A stretch of 64,000 nt of DNA from Nitrospirillum amazonense (GTDB taxonomy: Bacteria > Pseudomonadota > Alphaproteobacteria > Azospirillales > Azospirillaceae), in NCBI RefSeq assembly GCF_007828045.1, contig NZ_VITN01000018.1, positions 1 through 64,000 on the forward strand, read 5' to 3'. The translations under genes were made by a program, and so were the position numbers. The notes beneath the pieces are model-generated. The model saw nothing but the letters and a program-made list of their open reading frames with translations. It had not been told where the DNA came from and did not search any database. Below, piece after piece: positions 11,529-19,162 of the stretch (within the stretch, counting starts at the first letter, position 1; each line of letters opens with the position of its first letter).

Positions 11529-11906
11529 ATGGCTACCGTTTCCCGCGTTTTCGCCGCCCTGGTCCTGGGTGGCCTGGTGACCGCCGCCCTTCCCGCCTCC
11601 GCCCAGTCCCTGGGTGTCGAGCGCGCCTGCGGCAAAGCTCCCGTGGCCCCGGTGAATCACCTGTCCGCCACCGCCTCCGCCGCCGAGGTCAGCGCCGCCA
11701 CGGCCGAGGTTCGTGCCTATGGCAAGGCCACCCAGGCCCGCCTGGCTTGCCTGGACAATCTCAGCGCCCGCAGCGTCATCGCCTGGACGCCCGATGGCCG
11801 CGCCGCCATCGCCAACAGCTATGACCGCGCCATCCATGACCTGAAGGCCGTGGCCCGCGACTTCGCCACCCTGCCGGCCGAGCAGGTGGCCGACACCGCC
11901 CGCTGA
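11529..11906 (+). CDS. Small exported two-cysteine protein, paralogue of the gene at 10698
   Basis: 125 residues: a signal peptide (MATVSRVFAALVLGGLVTAA, then LPASAQ), followed by a mature domain beginning near RACGKAPVAPVNHL and containing YGKATQARLACLDNL, then a helical C-terminal part. ATG 11529 is preferred over ATG 11523 because GGAG ends 6 bases before 11529 but would abut 11523. It shares with the 10698 product the pattern CG-x-APV ... HL-x-A ... V-x-x-Y ... AR-x-ACL. Both are probably periplasmic. Function is unknown. The pair flanks repeat copy 2, which suggests local duplication. Confidence 0.75.
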   Translation: MATVSRVFAALVLGGLVTAALPASAQSLGVERACGKAPVAPVNHLSATASAAEVSAATAEVRAYGKATQARLACLDNLSARSVIAWTPDGRAAIANSYDRAIHDLKAVARDFATLPAEQVADTAR

Positions 11907-11915
11907 TCAGGTCCG

Positions 11916-11977
11916 CCAGCGTCTCTCCGGTGCCGGGGCGGGACGGCGGGGTTTACCCCGTCCCCGCCTCACGCTGG
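11916..11977. terminator. Large structured bidirectional terminator
   Basis: Nested inverted repeats lie between convergent genes: outer arms CCAGCGT (11916) and ACGCTGG (11971) enclose GC-rich arms of the form GGACG..GGGGT-tt-ACCCCGTCC. It probably ends transcription from both sides. Confidence 0.55.
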
Positions 11978-11983
11978 GGCCCT

Positions 11984-13183
11984 CTATCCCGGTGACGGGG
12001 TATCCTGGGATGGCGCCGCCGGCGGCTGGGGGGCCATCGGTTCCACACCAGCCAGCACGGCGGCTTCCTCCGGTGTCTTGTCCTGATGCCGGGCCGGTGG
12101 GATCATCTCCTCTGCCCGCGCATGCAGGTCCGCCAGATCCTGGCTCAGCTGTTCCACCGCGAAGGACAGGGTGTAGATCTGTCCCGTCACGCCGCGCGGC
12201 AATTCCCGCAGCACACCCTCCGCCCGCAAGGTCTGCACCATGTCCAGATAGGCGCGGGTCGCGGCCTGCACCGGCTCGACGGGCGGTATCTGCCCTTGCC
12301 CGTGCAGCGCCGAGGGCGCGCGCAGGGCCATGGCGGCGTGGCGCAGGAACAGGACGCCCTGCCGGCGCACCTCCGCCTGTGGACCTTCCAGCCGCTGGGC
12401 GGCGGCCACGCCCGAGGGCGCGCGGCTGCTGGTGGCGCGGCCCACCATTACCAGGTCATGGCGCACGCGTGTCAGGGTGCGCACCAGGGGGGCCGGGTCG
12501 CGCTGATCGCCCAGCCAGGTGCGGCGTTCCCGTTGCGCCTCTTCCGCCGCAGTGTCCAGGGGGCGCAGCGCCGCCCACAGCTGGGCGTGGCGCTTCGACA
12601 GTCCCTGGCGCACATCGTCGGCCAGGTCCGGGTCCAGCAGTACGTCCAGCATGTCGGCGCACAGGTCGGCCACCCGCGCGGCGGTGGTCAGCACCACGCC
12701 ATGGGCGCGGGCGGGAAATACGAACAGGGCCACGGCCAGGCCGATGACGTTGCCGATGACGATCTCGAACACGCGGTCCAGCGCCAGCATGAAGGACGAT
12801 TGCGTCCCCCCGCCGGAGGTCAACAGCACAATGACGGCGGTGACGGGCGCCAGCTTACATACGGGATAGCGGGCGGCCAGCCACGCCAGGGGCGCCAGCG
12901 CCACGGCCAGGGTCAGGCACAGGTGCAGCAGCGTGTCGTGCTGGCCGAAGGTGGCGACCAGGGCACCCCACGCGGCCCCGGACAGGGTACCGGCGAACCG
13001 GTCCAGCGCCGCTTTCAATGAGCCGCCGATGCTGGCCTGCATGACCATGATGGCGGTGATGACGGCCCAATAGCCCTGGGGCAGGTTGAACAGGCGGGCC
13101 ATGGCCAGCGCCGCCGTGCCGGCGACGGTGACGCGGAAGGCCAATCGCACCTCAGGCGCACGCAAGGCCGCCAGCAGGCTCAT
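11984..13183 (-). CDS. FUSC-family inner-membrane protein
   Basis: 399 residues. The N-terminal half has about six hydrophobic segments (AFRVTVAGTAALAMARLF; GYWAVITAIMVMQASIGGS; LAPVTAVIVLLTSGGG; VIGNVIGLAVALFVFP). The pattern matches the fusaric-acid-resistance/AaeB-like FUSC family, which supplies the membrane part of aromatic acid efflux pumps. The C-terminal half is a soluble helical region and a proline-rich tail. No adaptor gene (AaeA/HlyD type) is beside it, so transport is inferred. The start overlaps the upstream GNAT stop by four bases (ATGA), making it the last gene of the cysK operon. Confidence 0.8.
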   Translation of the reverse strand: MSLLAALRAPEVRLAFRVTVAGTAALAMARLFNLPQGYWAVITAIMVMQASIGGSLKAALDRFAGTLSGAAWGALVATFGQHDTLLHLCLTLAVALAPLAWLAARYPVCKLAPVTAVIVLLTSGGGTQSSFMLALDRVFEIVIGNVIGLAVALFVFPARAHGVVLTTAARVADLCADMLDVLLDPDLADDVRQGLSKRHAQLWAALRPLDTAAEEAQRERRTWLGDQRDPAPLVRTLTRVRHDLVMVGRATSSRAPSGVAAAQRLEGPQAEVRRQGVLFLRHAAMALRAPSALHGQGQIPPVEPVQAATRAYLDMVQTLRAEGVLRELPRGVTGQIYTLSFAVEQLSQDLADLHARAEEMIPPARHQDKTPEEAAVLAGVEPMAPQPPAAPSQDTPSPG

Positions 13184-13920
13184 GGGCTGCCAGCCGTGGG
13201 GCGGAAGGCCATGGGCCGGCGGGACGGGTCGCCGGCTTGCGGCGGCGCGCCGTCGGGCGGGGTCGGGCCAGAGGGCGGGGCAAGGGGTGGGGCGGGGGCG
13301 GGGGGCGCCGGCCGCGCCAGCGGAATGTGGGGCGCGGCGCCCAGAGGCAGGACGCCCGCGCGCCGGGGATCGTCGACGAACTTGCGTTCCTGGCGCAGGC
13401 GGCGGAAGCCGGCGCGCTGGTACAGGGGCAACGCCGCGGGGTGATCGAAGCTGCAGGTGTTGATGGTCAGGCGGCGGACGCGCGGGCGTTCCCATACCCG
13501 GCGCACCGCCCAGTCCAGCAGCCAGCCCCCCAGGCCCCGGCCGATGGCCCAGGGCATCAGGCCCAGGTAGTCGATGGCGACCGTGCCATCGGCCGGCAAC
13601 AGGCGCCAATCCAGTTCCACAAAGCCGGCGGGCATACCGTCGACATGGATCACATGCACCTCCACCTGCGGGTCGGCCAGCATCCGGGCCAGTTCACCCT
13701 GGTCCATGCGCCGCCGGATTTCCCACAGCCATGGCTCGCCGATCGTGTCGTAGAGGAAGCGATAATAGGCCAGGGTGCAGTGCCGGGCCAAGACCGGACC
13801 GTGCACCCCTTCCGGCATGGGCCGGGCCGTCCCCTCCGGCCGCCTAGCCATTTCCATGAAGGTGATCAGCACCGGCAGCTTGCCGGCCGGCGCCTCTGCC
13901 GTCGTCACCATGGTCGTCAT
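13180..13920 (-). CDS. GNAT acetyltransferase, tandem copy A
   Basis: 246 residues with a GNAT fold. The acetyl-CoA binding region is GLMPWAIGRGLGGWLLD, followed by RRLTINTCSFDHPAALPLYQRAGF, the usual beta-strand and C-terminal helix. The substrate is unknown. The central ~190 residues closely resemble the neighbour at 14084-14707 (YYRFLYDT-x-GEPWLWE; VEVHV; LADP). This copy has an added C-terminal proline/alanine-rich tail of about 45 residues that the neighbour lacks. The start at 13920 has AGGGGGA upstream. The stop overlaps the FUSC start. Confidence 0.85.
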   Translation of the reverse strand: MTTMVTTAEAPAGKLPVLITFMEMARRPEGTARPMPEGVHGPVLARHCTLAYYRFLYDTIGEPWLWEIRRRMDQGELARMLADPQVEVHVIHVDGMPAGFVELDWRLLPADGTVAIDYLGLMPWAIGRGLGGWLLDWAVRRVWERPRVRRLTINTCSFDHPAALPLYQRAGFRRLRQERKFVDDPRRAGVLPLGAAPHIPLARPAPPAPAPPLAPPSGPTPPDGAPPQAGDPSRRPMAFRPTAGSP

Positions 13921-14083
13921 CGCCCCGGTTCCCCCTGCCTGATGGCGGGGCGGCTCCTGTGCAGGAGTGCGCACAGAACTGCACGCGTTGCGCCCCTTCA
14001 GGGATGGCACGTCGGACGATCCTGGAACCTTGCGGGTCCTGGGATGCGGCAAATAGCGCAAGCTTTGGGGGCGGGGCGGGAGC

Positions 14084-14707
14084 TTAAGGCCGGCGTGCCA
14101 GGGGGATGTGCGGGGCGGCTGACAGGGGTAGCAGGCCGGTCAGGCGGGGGTCGTCCACCAGCTTGTCCTCCGTCCGCAGGACCTTGAAGCCCACGCGCTG
14201 GTACAGGCCCAGGGCCGACGGGTGGTCGAAGGTGCAGGTGTTGACGGTAAGGCGCCGTACCGACGGCTTGGTCCAGGCCAGGCGCACGCCCCAGTCCAGC
14301 AGCCAGGGGCCGATGCCCCGGCCGATGGCCCAGGGCATCAGGCCGAAATAGGCCACGTCCATGGCGCCATCGCTGGATAACTTTTCCGCGTCCAGCTCGA
14401 TATAGCCGGCGGGCACGCCCTGGACGAAGACGACGTGCACCTCCACCGCCGGGTCGGCCAGGATTTCGGCCAGGCGCTCCGGCGCCATGCGGCGGCGGTA
14501 TTCCCAAAGCCAAGGCTCCCCCACGGTGTCGTAGAGGAAGCGGTAGTAGGCGGTCGGACAGTTCCGGGCGTGCACCGGGCCGTCCACCCTGTCAGGCCGC
14601 GGCCGGGCAGGGCCGGCGGGCGGTGCCGCCATCTCCAGATAGGTGACGGTGACGGGCAGCTTGCCCGCCGGCAGATCGTCCGGCAGCGTCCAGGTCGCAA
14701 GCTCCAT
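14084..14707 (-). CDS. GNAT acetyltransferase, tandem copy B
   Basis: 207 residues, paralogue of copy A. Motifs include NCPTAYYRFLYDTVGEPWLWE, the acetyl-CoA loop GLMPWAIGRGIGPWLLD and RRLTVNTCTFDHPSALGLYQRVGF. It ends AAPHIPLARRP exactly where copy A continues into its tail. The start at 14707 leaves 10 bases after the sulfurtransferase stop. It probably acetylates a small molecule or amine, but nothing in the sequence fixes the substrate. Same operon as cysK and sseA. Confidence 0.87.
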   Translation of the reverse strand: MELATWTLPDDLPAGKLPVTVTYLEMAAPPAGPARPRPDRVDGPVHARNCPTAYYRFLYDTVGEPWLWEYRRRMAPERLAEILADPAVEVHVVFVQGVPAGYIELDAEKLSSDGAMDVAYFGLMPWAIGRGIGPWLLDWGVRLAWTKPSVRRLTVNTCTFDHPSALGLYQRVGFKVLRTEDKLVDDPRLTGLLPLSAAPHIPLARRP

Positions 14708-14717
14708 GGATCGGGCC

Positions 14718-15569
14718 TCAGGCCGGGCCGGTGGCGACGGGCAGGTCCGCCCGGCCGCCCCATTCCGTCCATGACCCGTCATAGATGGCGACGTCCGGCT
14801 GGCCGATCTCGTAAAGCGCCAGGGCCAGGATGGCGGCGGTCAGCCCGCTGCCGCAGCTGGTGACCAAGGGGCGGTTCACGTCCACGCCGGCATCCTGGAA
14901 GCGCGCGGCCAGTTCATCCGGCGGCCGCAGGCGGCCGCCCGCGATCAGGTCGTTGAAGGGCACGTTGCGGCTGCCCGGGATGTGGCCGCCGCGCAAGCCG
15001 GCGCGCGGCTCCGGCGCCGTCGCCGCGAACCGGCCTTGCGAGCGGGCGTCCACCACCTGCTCCACCTTGCGGTCCACGTTTTCGCGGACGGCGTCGGCAT
15101 CGCGCACCAGGGCCGGGTTCAGGCGGGCGGCGATCGGCTCTCCCGCCGGTTTGGGCTGGGCCGGGCCGGCCTCCACCGGCCGGCCCTCCGCCAGCCATTT
15201 GGGCAGGCCGCCGTCCAGGACATAGACCTTGTCGTGACCGAACACGCGGAAGGTCCACCACACCCGGGCCGCGCTGAACAGGTCATAGACATCGTAGACG
15301 ATGACGGTGCTGTTGCGGCCGATGCCCAGGTCGGCCACGGCCTGGGCGAACACCTCGGCCGTGGGCAGCATGTGGGGCAGGGGGACGGTCTTGTCGGCGA
15401 TGCCGTCGATGTCGAAGAAGACGGCGCCGGGGATGTGCTGGGCCGCGAACTCGGCCTTGGCCTCACGCGGCACGGCCGGCATGTGATAGCTGGCGTCCAC
15501 CACCCGGATGTCCGGGTCATTCAGGTGCTGGGCCAGCCAGTCGGTGGTGACAAGCGCGCTCTGGGTCAC
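14718..15569 (-). CDS. sseA: 3-mercaptopyruvate sulfurtransferase (two-rhodanese-domain)
   Basis: 283 residues with two rhodanese domains. The N-terminal inactive one covers ~1-150 (RVVDASYHMP; HIPGAVFFDIDG). The C-terminal catalytic one has the cysteine loop SCGSGLTA, the CG-S-G-x-T signature of mercaptopyruvate rather than thiosulfate sulfurtransferases. It transfers sulfane sulfur from 3-mercaptopyruvate to thiols or cyanide. The GTG start at 15569 is fixed by an AAGGAGG site 9 bases upstream that overlaps the cysK stop. Position right after cysK suggests a shared role in cysteine and sulfur handling. Confidence 0.92.
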   Translation of the reverse strand: MTQSALVTTDWLAQHLNDPDIRVVDASYHMPAVPREAKAEFAAQHIPGAVFFDIDGIADKTVPLPHMLPTAEVFAQAVADLGIGRNSTVIVYDVYDLFSAARVWWTFRVFGHDKVYVLDGGLPKWLAEGRPVEAGPAQPKPAGEPIAARLNPALVRDADAVRENVDRKVEQVVDARSQGRFAATAPEPRAGLRGGHIPGSRNVPFNDLIAGGRLRPPDELAARFQDAGVDVNRPLVTSCGSGLTAAILALALYEIGQPDVAIYDGSWTEWGGRADLPVATGPA

Positions 15570-15578
15570 GGGGCCAGG

Positions 15579-15585
15579 CCTCCTT
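15579..15585 (-). promoter_or_regulatory. Shine-Dalgarno that sets the sseA GTG start
   Basis: AAGGAGG on the minus strand, 9 bases before GTG 15569 and overlapping the cysK stop codon. It rules out longer in-frame starts that would run into cysK. Confidence 0.8.
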
Positions 15586-16582
15586 AGAGCCAGCCGGGAA
15601 CGGGCAGGTTCCGTTCCCGCAGGAATTCGGGGTTGAACAGCTTGGACTGGTAGCGGGTGCCGAAATCGCACAGCACCGTCACCACCGTATGGCCGGGGCC
15701 GAGGTCGCGGGCGACGCGGATGGCGGCGGCGACGTTGATGCCGCTGGACCCGCCCACGACCAGGCCTTGCGTCTTCACCAGGTCGAAGATGATGGGCAGG
15801 GCTTCCTCATCGGGGATCTGCACGGCGTCGTCGATGGGGGCGTCCAGCAGGTTGGCGGTGACGCGGCCCTGGCCGATGCCCTCGGTGATGGAGGTGCCGG
15901 AAGACGCCAGTTCCCCCGTCTTCTTCCAGTTGTACAGCACGCTGCCCAGCGGGTCGGCCATCACGATGCGGACGTTGGGGTTGCGGTCCTTCAGGGCCAA
16001 GGCCACGCCGGCCAGCGTGCCGCCGGTACCCACGGCGCAGGTGAAGGCGTCGACCTTGCCGCCGGTCTGTTCCCAGATCTCCACGCCGGTGGTGGCGCGG
16101 TGGCCCTCGCGGTTGGCCAGGTTGTCGAACTGGTTGGCCCAGATGGCGCCGTTGGGCTCCGTCGCCGCCAATTCCTCCGCGATGCGGCGACTGACATGGA
16201 CGTAGTTGCCGGGGTCCTTGTAGGGCACGGCCGACACCAGGCGCAGGTCGGCGCCGATCAGGCGCAGCATGTCCTTCTTTTCCTGGCTCTGCGTCTCCGG
16301 CATGACGATGACGGTCTTGAAGCCCCAGGCGTTGCCCACCAGGGCCAGGCCGATGCCGGTGTTGCCGGCGGTGCCTTCCACGATGGTGCCGCCGGGCTTC
16401 AGCGTGCCGCGTTTGATGGCGTCCTGGATGATGGCCAGGGCCGCGCGGTCCTTGACCGACCCGCCGGGGTTCAGGAACTCGGCCTTGGCCAGGATGTCAC
16501 AGCCCGTCGCCTTGGAGGCCGCTTCCAGCCGGACCAGGGGGGTTTGGCCAATCGTTCCGATGAAACCGTCGCGTATGTCCAA
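15584..16582 (-). CDS. cysK: Cysteine synthase A (O-acetylserine sulfhydrylase)
   Basis: 332 residues. PLP enzyme making cysteine from O-acetylserine and sulfide. Shows GTIGQTPLVRLE, the PLP lysine K44 in GGSVKDRAAL, the substrate loop EGTAGNTGIG, the phosphate-binding GTGGTLAG and the late GGSSGINVAAA. The natural N-terminus appears to be a TTG at 16582 (TTG-GAC-ATA, giving MDIRDGFIG), because a GGAAG site lies just upstream and no ATG precedes the conserved start. The chain is slightly longer than E. coli CysK and ends RNLPVPGWL. First gene of the cysK-sseA-GNAT-GNAT-FUSC run. Confidence 0.93.
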   Translation of the reverse strand: MDIRDGFIGTIGQTPLVRLEAASKATGCDILAKAEFLNPGGSVKDRAALAIIQDAIKRGTLKPGGTIVEGTAGNTGIGLALVGNAWGFKTVIVMPETQSQEKKDMLRLIGADLRLVSAVPYKDPGNYVHVSRRIAEELAATEPNGAIWANQFDNLANREGHRATTGVEIWEQTGGKVDAFTCAVGTGGTLAGVALALKDRNPNVRIVMADPLGSVLYNWKKTGELASSGTSITEGIGQGRVTANLLDAPIDDAVQIPDEEALPIIFDLVKTQGLVVGGSSGINVAAAIRVARDLGPGHTVVTVLCDFGTRYQSKLFNPEFLRERNLPVPGWL

Positions 16583-16870
16583 GGCCGTCTTCCGTCGTGT
16601 CGAGGTGCGGGCGCCGCCAAGGCGGCCCCGATGGGATGTGCAGAGACTAGTGAGCCCGCGCGCGCCCTTCAAGCGCGACCCCCGCATGTTGGCCCCCGCA
16701 TATTGCGTTGAGCGGCGGGGAAACCACACAGCTAATGCTGGCAAATCAGGCCCGTGTCCGCGGGTCGCGCCCGCGCGGATACCCTTGTGTTCCGCCAATG
16801 GTAGCGGTAACTTTCCGGCCTTGCCGCCCCACTGCAAGGATATGGGGCCATAAAAATATCGGGAGGACAC

Positions 16871-17962
16871 ATGCGTCGCTTGTTCGGTTTCACCCTGCCT
16901 GTCGTGGGCGCGCTCATGGCGGCCGGCCCCGCCACGGCCCAGGACAAGCCGGCCGACCAGAATCCGGTCGCGCTCAACGGCAAGCATTTCCTGTCGCAGC
17001 CGCTGGTGACCGAGATTTACACGGCCGACCCCTCGGCGCATGTGTTCGACGGCAAGATCTACGTCTATCCCAGCCACGACATCGACGCCGGCATCCCCGA
17101 CGACGATTTGGGCAGCCAGTACGCCATGCGCGACTATCGCGTCCTGTCCATGGACACGATCGGCGGCAAGGTGACCATCGGCGGCGTTGCCCTGTCGGTG
17201 GAGCAGGTTCCCTGGGCCAAGGAATTCATGTGGGCCCCGGATGCCGCGTACAAGAACGGCACCTATTACCTCTATTTCCCCGCCAAGGATAAGAAGGGCG
17301 TCTTCCACATCGGCGTCGCCACCAGCGACAAGCCCGCCGGCCCCTTCAAGGCGGAGGCGAAGCCCATTCCCGGCAGCTTCTCCATCGATCCGGCCGTGTT
17401 CACCGACGCGGACGGCGGCAGCTACATCTATTTCGGCGGCATCTGGGGCGGCCAGCTGCAGAAGTGGGCCAAGGGCCACTATGACGCCAGCGTCGGCGAC
17501 ACCGACCTGAAGCAGGACGACAAGCCGGCGCTGACCGCCAAGGTCGCCAAGCTGTCGCCGGACATGAAGACCTTCGCGGAAAAGCCGCGCGACGTCGTCA
17601 TCCTGGGCCAGGACGGCAAGCCCCTGCTGGGCGGCGACCATGAGCGGCGCTTCTTCGAGGCGTCGTGGATGTACAAGCGCGGCGCCACCTACTACTTCAC
17701 CTATTCCACCGGCGACACGCACTTCCTGGCCTACGCCACCGGCGACAACCCCTATGGCCCGTTCAAGTACCAGGGCCATTTCCTGCTGCCGGTGCAGGGC
17801 TGGACCACCCACCACTCCATCGTGGATTGGGACGGCAAGACCTGGCTGTTCTACGCCGACAACCAGTTGAGCGGCAAAAACCACCTGCGCAACGTCAAGG
17901 TGACCGAGCTGTACTTCAACGCCGACGGCTCCATCCAGACCGTCGATCCCTTCATGCCCTGA
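16871..17962 (+). CDS. Exported glycoside hydrolase family 43 protein
   Basis: 363 residues with a signal peptide ending near ATAQ, preceded by a strong GGGAGGA site. The five-bladed propeller signature of GH43 is visible: the catalytic-base region TADPSAHVFDGKIYVYPSHD (Asp), the pKa-modulating SIDPAVFTDADG (Asp) and the general-acid region RRFFEASWMYKRG (Glu). Family members are arabinofuranosidases or beta-xylosidases, acting here in the periplasm or outside on plant-derived oligosaccharides. No carbohydrate-binding module is attached. No transporter or regulator is adjacent, so the substrate is open. Confidence 0.88.
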   Translation: MRRLFGFTLPVVGALMAAGPATAQDKPADQNPVALNGKHFLSQPLVTEIYTADPSAHVFDGKIYVYPSHDIDAGIPDDDLGSQYAMRDYRVLSMDTIGGKVTIGGVALSVEQVPWAKEFMWAPDAAYKNGTYYLYFPAKDKKGVFHIGVATSDKPAGPFKAEAKPIPGSFSIDPAVFTDADGGSYIYFGGIWGGQLQKWAKGHYDASVGDTDLKQDDKPALTAKVAKLSPDMKTFAEKPRDVVILGQDGKPLLGGDHERRFFEASWMYKRGATYYFTYSTGDTHFLAYATGDNPYGPFKYQGHFLLPVQGWTTHHSIVDWDGKTWLFYADNQLSGKNHLRNVKVTELYFNADGSIQTVDPFMP

Positions 17963-17974
17963 GTGCGGGGTGGT

Positions 17975-18003
17975 GGAGGTGGGCGGTCGCCCGCCTCCCT
18001 TTA
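17975..18003 (+). terminator. Terminator of the GH43 gene
   Basis: GGAGG-t-GGGCG / gt / CGCCC-g-CCTCC stem followed by CTTTAT, 12 bases past the stop. It also sits 2 bases beyond the convergent antitoxin stop, so it may be shared. Confidence 0.7.
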
Positions 18004-18005
18004 TG

Positions 18006-18263
18006 TCAGTGAGGTGATTTAACGAGGGCATCACCAGTCGCAGGATCTTCATCTCCAGCGCCATCCAGGAAAGCCCGGAAAGCGTCGCGCGAACCATCGG
18101 CGGCCCGGGCGCGAAAGAACGCCTCCGTCTCCAGAGCGGACAGCTTTTCAGCGACCGCCACATTGATGAACTGGTTCAGGCTGGTGCCATCAGCCGCGGC
18201 CAGCCGCTCCGCAGCCGCCTTGAGCGATGGCTGCAGCCTCAGGGAATAGTTGGCTTTGGTCAT
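18006..18263 (-). CDS. Ribbon-helix-helix antitoxin partner of the PIN toxin
   Basis: 85 residues. The first ~45 (YSLRLQPSLKAAAERLA, then GTSLNQFINVAVAEKL) form the beta-helix-helix of Arc/HicB-like DNA-binding antitoxins. The remainder is acidic and probably wraps the toxin. It should bind the operator as a dimer and repress the pair. Its start overlaps the PIN stop by ATGA, so it is translated second. Toxin-first order is less common than antitoxin-first but known. Confidence 0.8.
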   Translation of the reverse strand: MTKANYSLRLQPSLKAAAERLAAADGTSLNQFINVAVAEKLSALETEAFFRARAADGSRDAFRAFLDGAGDEDPATGDALVKSPH

Positions 18264-18679
18264 GGCAACCTCCTCAGGGCGTCCTCGGGGAATAGTAACT
18301 CAATGCCGAACCGGGCGGCTGGCGCGAAATGCCGTTGATTGAAGGTAACGATAGCATCGGCACGGCCATTGATTGCGGTTTCCAATACCATTTCGTCAGC
18401 CACATCGCCCAACTGAGGGCGCCAGAGGTAGTGAAGGCGCACTGGCTCCACGAGGCCAGCCAGATAGTTCAGAAAGCCGAGCGCCAGGGACCGTGAAAGG
18501 CCCGAGGCCAGCAATTGCTCCGGTCGCGTCAGCACGGCCTCATATTCCAGAAACAGAGGCACGCTGGCCAACATCCGGAAAGCGTTCTGATCCACCATGC
18601 GCAGCAACGCATTGGACGCGCCCCGCCTGCTTCGACGGGCGTGCACCAGAATGTTGGTATCCAGAACCAAGCGCATCAT
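18260..18679 (-). CDS. PIN-domain toxin of a type II toxin-antitoxin pair
   Basis: 139 residues of the PIN nuclease superfamily (COG1569-like). Acidic metal-binding residues are visible in RLVLDTNILV (Asp7), FLEYEAVL (Glu), GDVADEMVLETA and ADAIVTFNQRHF. Such toxins are Mg-dependent RNases that cut tRNA or mRNA. Tandem ATGs at 18679 and 18676 make the exact start uncertain. It is first in a two-gene operon with the RHH antitoxin. An A/T-rich palindromic operator overlaps its start. Confidence 0.82.
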   Translation of the reverse strand: MMRLVLDTNILVHARRSRRGASNALLRMVDQNAFRMLASVPLFLEYEAVLTRPEQLLASGLSRSLALGFLNYLAGLVEPVRLHYLWRPQLGDVADEMVLETAINGRADAIVTFNQRHFAPAARFGIELLFPEDALRRLP

Positions 18680-18710
18680 GTTCCAGATGATATCATATTA
18701 TAGGGAACAT
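18678..18710. promoter_or_regulatory. Palindromic operator/promoter of the toxin-antitoxin pair
   Basis: Outer inverted repeat ATGTTCC (18678-18684) and GGAACAT (18704-18710) encloses the 10-bp palindrome ATGATATCAT (18687-18696) in a conspicuously A/T-rich patch. It overlaps the PIN start codon, as expected for autoregulation by an RHH antitoxin. Confidence 0.6.
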
Positions 18711-18804
18711 TATAGCCTTCAGGCACGGCTTACCCATTTGCCCTGCGGGGCTGGGCGCGTGGTATAAGGGCGCCTACAGTTCCCGCAGCCGAAAGCCTGG
18801 TCCC

Positions 18805-19158
18805 ATGGCCGTCCGCCGTTCCGAGATTTGCTATACCTGCCGCCATTGGCTGGGCGGCGGCGTGCGGGAGCGGGGGCCCAAGGGGCAGTGCCGGCGTTAT
18901 CCGCCCGTGGTGACCGACCGGGCGCCGGCCGGCGTCTTTCCCACCACCCTGTCCACCGATTGGTGCGGGGAATGGCTGCGCAACGCCGGCGTCAAGCCGG
19001 AGAGCGACCCCGGCCCCGACACCGATGAGGATGTGATGGTGGACGACCGTCCCCTGGCCGCCGTGCGCGCGGACGCGGCGGCCAAGCAAGGCGGCCCCCG
19101 CCCCGGCAAGCAGCCCGCCGCGCCCCCGGGCGAGGGCAACCTCTACGACGACCTCTGA
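18805..19158 (+). CDS. Small protein with a four-cysteine putative metal site
   Basis: 117 residues. The N-terminal ~55 carry CYTCRHW, then QCRRYPP and DWCGEW: four cysteines that could bind zinc or an Fe-S cluster. The segment resembles short alphaproteobacterial proteins of the form C-x-x-C ... C-R ... WCGE(W/Y), which I know only as uncharacterised. The C-terminal half is acidic, then Pro/Ala/Gly-rich, ending NLYDDL, and is probably disordered. No signal peptide. It is convergent with the alpha/beta hydrolase gene (4-base gap). The ribosome site is weak. Confidence 0.7.
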   Translation: MAVRRSEICYTCRHWLGGGVRERGPKGQCRRYPPVVTDRAPAGVFPTTLSTDWCGEWLRNAGVKPESDPGPDTDEDVMVDDRPLAAVRADAAAKQGGPRPGKQPAAPPGEGNLYDDL

Positions 19159-19162
19159 GGCG

